Origin: a virus
DNA: 23,892 nucleotides
Strand: one strand, 5' to 3'
Virus record (IMG/VR): IMGVR_UViG_3300046499_000674
Coordinates: 1-23,892 of that record
The position numbers were made by a program, and so were the translations under genes. The notes under the pieces were generated by a model. It searched no databases. It worked only from the letters and a program-made list of their open reading frames with translations, and was not told the origin of the DNA. The number at the start of each line of letters is the position of its first letter. Position 1 is the stretch's first letter. This document shows, piece by piece, positions 19,777 to 23,892 of this stretch.

Positions 19777-20244
19777 TCAGGTGGTGGCGGGCAGCGCGTA
19801 CACGGGCCAGACGGCCGGCTGCGGCCGGTCGAGGATCGGCAGCTGCTGCGTCTCGTCGTTGGCGGTCGAGCGGTGCGGCACCGGGGAGACGTAGGGCAGG
19901 ACGACGACTGGCGAGTACGGGCGGACCATGGCGCTCGGCACCTCGCGGATGCGAGGCCGGGCGTTGACCACGGCCTGCCGGAGCCGCTCCTGTTCGGCCT
20001 TCGCGCGGATCGTCTTGTGCCGCAGATCGGCGTTCGCCTTCAGCAGCCGACCGTTCTCGTCCTCGGCTACGGCAGCCCGCAGGGAGTAGCGGCTGGCGGA
20101 GAGGATGGTGCTGGTGAGCTCGCAGACGAGTTCTTCGTTGCGGGCGATCAGCGCCTGGTTGTCGGCTTCCACCTGGGCGAGGCGGGCTTCGAGTTCGCGA
20201 TAGGCGGCGGTGTGCTTGCCGGGTGCGGTGGTGGTGAGGCTCAT
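19777..20244 (-). CDS. coiled-coil hypothetical protein
   Basis: This is a 155-residue protein with a coiled coil from about residue 13 to 95 (YRELEARLAQVEADNQALIA and onward). A Pro/Val-rich, probably unstructured tail follows, containing PYSPVVVLPYVSPVPH. No domain is recognised. ATG 20244 overlaps the stop of the DUF6197-like gene as ATGA (20241-20244). Such proteins often act as scaffolds, but there is no direct clue here. Confidence 0.7.
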   Translation of the reverse strand: MSLTTTAPGKHTAAYRELEARLAQVEADNQALIARNEELVCELTSTILSASRYSLRAAVAEDENGRLLKANADLRHKTIRAKAEQERLRQAVVNARPRIREVPSAMVRPYSPVVVLPYVSPVPHRSTANDETQQLPILDRPQPAVWPVYALPATT

Positions 20245-20603
20245 GCCGCCACCCCCGCCCGCAGGCTGGCCGCGGTGTCGCGGAGCAACTTGGCGGCCTC
20301 ACGCTTGCCGTGACCCCGGGCGTCGTTCCAGGAGACGATCGCCGCCTCGGGGATCCGGGCGAGGATCGCCTGCTCGGCGGCCCACACCCGCAGGTCGCGG
20401 CCGGTGTAGACGGGCGTGCCGTGCGCGGCGATGTTGAGGGCGCCGATGATGTCGACCCGGCAGCCGGCGGGCTTGGTGCCGCCCGCGGCCTGCTTGTGGT
20501 CGTACAGGTCCCGCTTGCAGTGCCCGTTGACGTCGATGACGTCGGCGGCCTTGCCGATGAGGTCGGCAGTCTCGGCGTCGGTGGGGATGGTCAGGGTGGT
20601 CAC
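20241..20603 (-). CDS. DUF6197-like protein, copy 1
   Basis: This is a 120-residue protein with the DUF6197 pattern. A helix ending KAADVIDVNGHCKRDLYD is followed by CRVDIIGALNIAAHG in the middle and WNDARGHGKREAAKLLRDTA near the end. The second copy of the same architecture is at 22038-22412. The function of the family is unknown; it is frequent in Streptomyces chromosomes, plasmids and phages. GTG 20603 overlaps the stop of a 35-residue membrane peptide as GTGA. Confidence 0.8.
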   Translation of the reverse strand: MTTLTIPTDAETADLIGKAADVIDVNGHCKRDLYDHKQAAGGTKPAGCRVDIIGALNIAAHGTPVYTGRDLRVWAAEQAILARIPEAAIVSWNDARGHGKREAAKLLRDTAASLRAGVAA

Positions 20604-20707
20604 TGACCCTCCTTGGCGGGCTGGAGCAGGTCGCGGATTTCGCGGGCGACGATCAGCAGCCAGCCGCAACACGGCAGCGAGACGGCGATCCAGATGGCGG
20701 CGCTCAC
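20600..20707 (-). CDS. 35-residue membrane peptide
   Basis: GTG 20707 opens a 35-residue frame beginning MSAAIWIAVSLPCCGWLLIV, one membrane span with a Cys pair, followed by a charged tail (AREIRDLLQPAKEGQ). Both ends overlap neighbours as GTGA (20704-20707 and 20600-20603), and AAGGAGG near its end is the ribosome binding site of the next gene. The exact fit supports it. Confidence 0.65.
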   Translation of the reverse strand: MSAAIWIAVSLPCCGWLLIVAREIRDLLQPAKEGQ

Positions 20708-21174
20708 GACTCAGCCCCCTCGTCCGTGCCCCACGCCTCGCACGCCGCGTTCAACACGTCGGCGCGCTCCCAGCGGGAGGCAGTGACAGACTGGTTGCGG
20801 TGCTCGATCAGCGCGCGAACGCTCTCGACGACGTAGGCCGGAGCCGCGTATCCCTCCGCGGTGAGCGCGGCCGGTTCGTCGTTGCCGCCGTGGTTGGGGC
20901 GGAGTTCGGCCCACTCCCAGACCGGGCCGCGTTCGGGCTCGCCGTCCTCGATGCCGGTGTGCCATTCCCAGCTGAGGATCAGGCCGTTCGGCCACCGTTC
21001 GGCGTTGAGGCCGGAGGTGTCGGGGTCGAGGGTGAGGACGGCGTTGAGGTAGCAGTAGATGCCGCGGGTCTCCCCGTCGGACGTCCACGCGTCGGCGGGC
21101 TCCATGCTGGCGGCGGTGAGCGCGTCGGTGACGGCGTTGATGTAGTCGTCGTGCGGAAGGGTGCGAGTGGTCAC
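20704..21174 (-). CDS. hypothetical protein (Trp-rich, ligand-binding-like)
   Basis: This is a 156-residue acidic protein. A helical N-terminus is followed by a beta-rich core with GIYCYLNAVLTLDP, ERWPNGLILSWEWH and RGPVWEWAELRP. Helices containing YVVESVRALIEHR end it. The core of alternating Trp-containing strands resembles small immunity or binding domains, but no family is assigned. It is coupled at both ends by GTGA overlaps (21171-21174 and 20704-20707). Confidence 0.75.
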   Translation of the reverse strand: MTTRTLPHDDYINAVTDALTAASMEPADAWTSDGETRGIYCYLNAVLTLDPDTSGLNAERWPNGLILSWEWHTGIEDGEPERGPVWEWAELRPNHGGNDEPAALTAEGYAAPAYVVESVRALIEHRNQSVTASRWERADVLNAACEAWGTDEGAES

Positions 21175-21302
21175 TGGTTCCCCCTGGAGATCTGGTCACT
21201 GATGCGGGTGCCGAACACGGCGAGGAAGGCCATGGCGGCGAGGACGGTCCAGCCGGTCACGGAGATGTGGGCGGCGGCGAGGATGGACGGGATCGGGATC
21301 AC
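21171..21302 (-). CDS. 43-residue membrane peptide
   Basis: GTG 21302 opens a 43-residue frame beginning MIPIPSILAAAHISVTGWTV. It has one hydrophobic span to about residue 31 (LAAMAFLAVFG) and a short polar tail (TRISDQISRGNQ). It fits exactly between two neighbours through GTGA overlaps at 21299-21302 and 21171-21174, and the GGGGGAACC ahead of the next GTG lies inside it. No homology can be claimed. Confidence 0.65.
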   Translation of the reverse strand: MIPIPSILAAAHISVTGWTVLAAMAFLAVFGTRISDQISRGNQ

Positions 21303-21538
21303 GGCGTCCTCCGGATCTGGTCGGGTCGGATGCCGAGCTGGGCGACGAGTTCGAGGATTCCGGCGGCGATCACCGGGTCTTTGGCCAGCTCACGTCCGGC
21401 CTGGGCCGGGTCCTCGTCGTCGAGCGGGTGCGGGTTTTCCTTGCCGAACTGGTCGGCGATGCGGACCGCGGCCCGGCGCTGCTCGTCTGCCTCGGCGGTG
21501 GTCGGCTTCGGGCTGTAGTCGGTGAGCTCCATGCCCAT
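21299..21538 (-). CDS. hypothetical acidic helical protein
   Basis: This is a 79-residue protein beginning MGMELTDYSPKPTTAEADEQ. Helical segments follow, AAVRIADQFG and AAGILELVAQLGIRPDQI, which resemble a small helical bundle. No motif is seen. The ATG shares one base with the upstream stop (TGATG). An 18-bp sequence over this junction (21535-21552) is repeated exactly 500 bp away at the next junction (22035-22052). Confidence 0.7.
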   Translation of the reverse strand: MGMELTDYSPKPTTAEADEQRRAAVRIADQFGKENPHPLDDEDPAQAGRELAKDPVIAAGILELVAQLGIRPDQIRRTP

Positions 21539-22038
21539 CACGCCACCGCCTTGGTGATGCGGTCCGTGAGCGTGTTGCGGGCGGCGCTCCACGTCTGCGG
21601 GTGGTCCCAGTTCGCGGCCGGGTAGGCGCCTTGGAGCAGCGCAGTGATCTGCCGGGATCCGCCGGCCGGGAACTTGACGATCTGCCCGTCGGCGGTGAGG
21701 GCGCGGGCGACGACGTGACGGACGCCGGTTCCGGTGGTGTCGGTCCACAGCGGCGTGACGAGGACGGTGATGGCCCCGGGCGCGATCGCGCGGACACGCC
21801 ACGAGAGTTGCTTCAGGTGCCTGCGCCGGCGGGAAGCCGAGGCCCGTCGCGGGTGCAGCGGGTGCGTCTCGCGGTCGGCGGTGCGCCGGGCCCGCTGCAT
21901 CTCCAGCAGCTCCCCGCGCACGCCCTTCGCCCAGACGCCCATGTCGGGGCCGTAGACGGCGGCGAAGTCCCGGTCCAGCAGGATGAGGGATTCCTCGACG
22001 TCGTCGGCCAGCGGGCGGAGTTCGATCACGGTCGCCAT
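21538..22038 (-). CDS. hypothetical basic protein
   Basis: This is a 166-residue protein. The N-terminal part is acidic (MATVIELRPLADDVEESLIL), a very basic linker lies at about 60-76 (HPLHPRRASASRRRRHLKQL), and the C-terminal part has strands (PGAITVLVTPLW, VRHVVARALTADGQIVKFPA) and a last helix ending ITKAVA. A DNA-binding role is possible because of the basic segment. The ATG shares a base with the stop of the DUF6197-like gene. Confidence 0.7.
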   Translation of the reverse strand: MATVIELRPLADDVEESLILLDRDFAAVYGPDMGVWAKGVRGELLEMQRARRTADRETHPLHPRRASASRRRRHLKQLSWRVRAIAPGAITVLVTPLWTDTTGTGVRHVVARALTADGQIVKFPAGGSRQITALLQGAYPAANWDHPQTWSAARNTLTDRITKAVA

Positions 22039-22412
22039 CACGCCACCGCCTTCGCAGTGCGCTCGAACGCGGCGATGACGTCGGCGGCGGTGCGTTCGGC
22101 GGCGTCGTTCCAGCCGGTCAGCCGCAGCACGGGCGGCTCGCCGTGGAAGCTGTACAGGTGGAAGTCCTCGATGCGGGCGTTCAGGCGTGCGACGACCGCT
22201 TCGAACTCGGCGCGCCCGTCTTCTCCTTCGCAGGGCGGGACCGGGTCGTCGAAGATGACGACCGACAGGGCCCCGGCCGCACACACCGGGTACTCGCTGC
22301 GGCTCTTCTCGATGCCGACCCCGCTCTCGGGGACGCTGTAGAAGTCGCCCTTGGCGTGGCCGTTCGACTCGATGACCTTGGCGGCCTTCAGGTAGATCTC
22401 GGAGAGGGTCAC
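22038..22412 (-). CDS. DUF6197-like protein, copy 2
   Basis: This is a 124-residue protein with the same layout as the one at 20241-20603: KAAKVIESNGHAKGDFYS at the start, YPVCAAGALSVVIFD in the middle, and GWNDAAERTAADVIAAFERT near the end. Here the middle has an acidic, Cys-containing insert (VPPCEGEDGRAEF). The function of the family is unknown. GTG 22412 overlaps the stop of the upstream gene as GTGA. The two copies within 2 kb indicate an old duplication or independent gain. Confidence 0.82.
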   Translation of the reverse strand: MTLSEIYLKAAKVIESNGHAKGDFYSVPESGVGIEKSRSEYPVCAAGALSVVIFDDPVPPCEGEDGRAEFEAVVARLNARIEDFHLYSFHGEPPVLRLTGWNDAAERTAADVIAAFERTAKAVA

Positions 22413-22693
22413 GACGCCTCCAACGGGCGGTAATAGGTGGGCTGAGCGGCAAGAGCGGTGGCCCACGCCGGGTAGTCGTCGTTGGTGGAGCAGGCCCCGT
22501 CCGAGTGGCTGAGGAGCCACGCGTCGTGGGCGTAGGCGATGCGGTCCGACGGGGAGTGCGTGTGTGCGGCGGCGTCGGCCAACGTCTGGCAGTTGCGCTG
22601 ACGGGCGACGAGGGCCTGCATGTCGGTGGCCAGTTCGGCGGCCGGACGGTCCGCGCGGGTGATATGCGGGGCGGGGGTCTGGAAGGCCTTCAC
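22409..22693 (-). CDS. hypothetical protein
   Basis: This is a 94-residue protein from GTG 22693, mostly helical (AAELATDMQALVARQRNCQT), with a His/Asp-rich centre and a Pro/Tyr ending (PTYYRPLEAS). Two Cys residues (C35 and C68) are too far apart for a simple knuckle. No family is recognised. Both ends are coupled by GTGA overlaps (22690-22693 and 22409-22412). Confidence 0.7.
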   Translation of the reverse strand: MKAFQTPAPHITRADRPAAELATDMQALVARQRNCQTLADAAAHTHSPSDRIAYAHDAWLLSHSDGACSTNDDYPAWATALAAQPTYYRPLEAS

Positions 22694-23475
22694 GACGCAC
22701 CCCCGGCCCGAATGCAGGAGCAGCCGTGCAGGTGGCTCTCGGGCGTCTCGCAGCCGTACTGGAGCTTGAGGAGCTTGGCCTCGGCCTGCTTCAGCCAGAC
22801 CTGGTACTGCTCGCGGTCGCTGACGACGCGGAGGATGCCCTCGCTGTAGGCCTGCGCCCGGAAGCGGGCCGACCGCCAGGCCGCCTTGAAGCGAGCACGC
22901 TCGCCCTCGGCCTTCTCTGCCCGGTCGCGCCAGCGCTTCTTGCCGTCCTCGTGGCGCTGGATCGTGCGGCGTAGCTCCGGGAGCGTGGTCCGCTCCAGGA
23001 AGGCGAGGTCTTCTGTGCGGCGCTCCAATTCGTCCTTCAGGCGCCGGATCTCGGCGGTGCCCTCCAGCAGCGCCTCCGTGATCACCTCGTCGAGCCGGTC
23101 GACTGCCTTGGTCGCGGCCGTCTCCGGCATGTAGGGGCGGAACGTGCAGATCAGCTCGTGGCGCAGCTGGTGCCAGCGGGGCTTGGCGGCGGGTGCCGGG
23201 CCGGCGGGCATCGGCAGGGCGCCCATGACCTCCACGGCCGTGGCCAGGTCGATGATCGGCTCGGCTGCCGGGGTTACGTCGACGTGGGTGAGGGCGATGC
23301 AGGCGTCGTGCCCGTCGACCCAGACGACGTCCGTGTGGCCGCCGAGCACCTCGGCCTTGCTACGGGTGCGGGTCACGAGACGCTCGTCGTTCGCGTCGTC
23401 CTCCGGGCGACAGCCCGGGTAGGCGACGACCGGAGTACCGACCGGATAACGGGCGTTGAACTCGTCGGCGTTCAC
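22690..23475 (-). CDS. phage protein with N-terminal 'DEFNARYPVGTPV' domain and coiled coil
   Basis: This is a 261-residue protein. The first 67 residues (DEFNARYPVGTPVVAYPG, then RLVTRTRSKAEVLGG and VVWVDGHDACIALTHVDV) form a small beta domain I recall from many actinophage accessory proteins. After a Pro/Ala linker the residues from about 125 to 240 form a long charged coiled coil, and the end holds C-E-T-P-E-S-H-L-H-G-C-S-C, a possible zinc knuckle. Function is unknown. The ATG 23475 overlaps the previous stop as ATGA (23472-23475). Confidence 0.8.
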   Translation of the reverse strand: MNADEFNARYPVGTPVVAYPGCRPEDDANDERLVTRTRSKAEVLGGHTDVVWVDGHDACIALTHVDVTPAAEPIIDLATAVEVMGALPMPAGPAPAAKPRWHQLRHELICTFRPYMPETAATKAVDRLDEVITEALLEGTAEIRRLKDELERRTEDLAFLERTTLPELRRTIQRHEDGKKRWRDRAEKAEGERARFKAAWRSARFRAQAYSEGILRVVSDREQYQVWLKQAEAKLLKLQYGCETPESHLHGCSCIRAGGAS

Positions 23476-23735
23476 GCGAGCTCACCGCCGTCCGACAGCG
23501 GGAGAACCTCGTCCTCGGTGATGCCACGGATCGTCCGCAAGTCGTCCTCGAGCGCCGACAGCTGGATGCGCATCCGGCCGTTCACGTCCGCCAGGAACAC
23601 GACGCGCTTGTTCGCGAACGACACGTCATGGGCGACGATCTTTTCGACGTGACCCGACATCCAGATCAGCTCGTACAGGTCCGGCGTGGGCGGCTCGTAG
23701 TCGCACGGCTCAGGAGTGGGTGATGATGTAGGCAC
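23472..23735 (-). CDS. hypothetical protein, first gene of the leftward block in this window
   Basis: This is an 87-residue acidic protein from GTG 23735, with AGAAGAGG upstream. A Pro/Thr-rich start is followed by strands (DLYELIWMSGHVEKIVAHD, then RVVFLADVNGRMRIQLSALE) and a short helix. No family is recognised. It begins the coupled series that runs left from the right edge. The gap 23736-23843 before it contains overlapping small hairpins (for example GGGCC 23787-23791 with GGCCC 23796-23800) and may hold the promoter, but no boxes are clear. Confidence 0.65.
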   Translation of the reverse strand: MPTSSPTPEPCDYEPPTPDLYELIWMSGHVEKIVAHDVSFANKRVVFLADVNGRMRIQLSALEDDLRTIRGITEDEVLPLSDGGELA

Positions 23736-23843
23736 CGATCTGCCTCTTCTCTTCGGAGTGGTGAGGGGTGGATCGACGCGGCTCTCGGGCCGCGAGGCCC
23801 CTGCTGCCGGTGTGTCAGAGCCCGGCGGTGGGGGCTTGCCGCG

Positions 23844-23891
23844 TTACGCGGCGGTGTGGCTCATCTCGCTGGCGCCGGCGTGGTCGCCGTT
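23844..23891 (-). CDS. C-terminal end of a gene cut by the window edge (tentative)
   Basis: A minus-strand frame enters from the right edge and ends at TAA 23844-23846 with the residues NGDHAGASEMSHTAA. The composition looks like a protein C-terminus and the spacing to the next gene is normal, but fifteen residues cannot prove it. Its start lies outside the window. Confidence 0.3.
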   Translation of the reverse strand, partial: NGDHAGASEMSHTAA

Positions 23892-23892
23892 C

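Noticed and set aside
1-23892. tRNA genes, rRNA, insertion sequences, integrase
   Set aside because: By reading, I found no cloverleaf with conserved T-loop bases, no transposase or recombinase motifs, and no terminal inverted repeats. A tRNA scan would be needed to exclude a degenerate tRNA.

Overview
The window is about 24 kb of GC-rich DNA with GTG/ATG starts, very dense packing and purine-rich ribosome binding sites. Together with a WhiB-type Fe-S regulator and several small zinc-cluster proteins of the kind seen in Streptomyces phages and prophages, this points to an actinobacterial, probably Streptomyces, phage, prophage or phage-derived element. No integrase, structural, packaging or lysis gene is visible, so I cannot tell a free phage from a prophage. 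The largest part is an early/replication arm transcribed leftward (minus strand).

Layout. (1) Positions 1-3204 run rightward: an unassigned gene (possibly cut at the window edge), a SAM-dependent methyltransferase with a large uncharacterised C-terminal half, a CYTH/triphosphate-tunnel enzyme, a DUF6083-like zinc protein and a doubtful small ORF. Hairpins of terminator type follow the CYTH gene and the DUF6083-like gene. (2) Strand switch at about 3205. (3) From 10884 leftward to 3210 lies a run of coupled genes: replication initiator (DnaD-like organisation), DnaC-like helicase loader, DnaB-type helicase, a zinc-ribbon protein, then small accessory proteins (coiled-coil, membrane, Cys/His-cluster, XRE-type HTH). 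Inside the initiator gene are five tandem 11-bp units flanked by two copies of a 13-bp palindrome, a good candidate replication origin. (4) Positions 10885-11061 form a divergent control region with a perfect 38-bp palindrome, facing a small rightward HTH gene (11062-11325). (5) From 23735 leftward to 11384 lies a second minus-strand block. At its promoter-proximal end are many small accessory proteins, including two DUF6197-like paralogues and tiny membrane peptides. Then comes a recombination cassette (DnaQ-like DEDDh exonuclease, PD-(D/E)XK exonuclease, Sak4/RecA-like ATPase), then a winged-helix-like protein, membrane proteins, a WhiB-HTH fusion, an HNH endonuclease, a C5-cytosine DNA methyltransferase, a 49-residue zinc protein, and last a CoiA-like nuclease.

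How it works together. The initiator, loader and helicase should open the origin and load the host replisome. The exonuclease and annealing ATPase provide homologous recombination. The cytosine methylase can mark phage DNA and the WhiB and HTH proteins can control transcription. About 28 minus-strand junctions overlap by 1, 4 or 8 bases (ATGA, GTGA or TGATG), so most genes are probably translationally coupled. Many of the longer gaps hold a strong GC hairpin that probably ends or attenuates transcription. Several genes of 27-51 residues were found only because these overlaps mark them.
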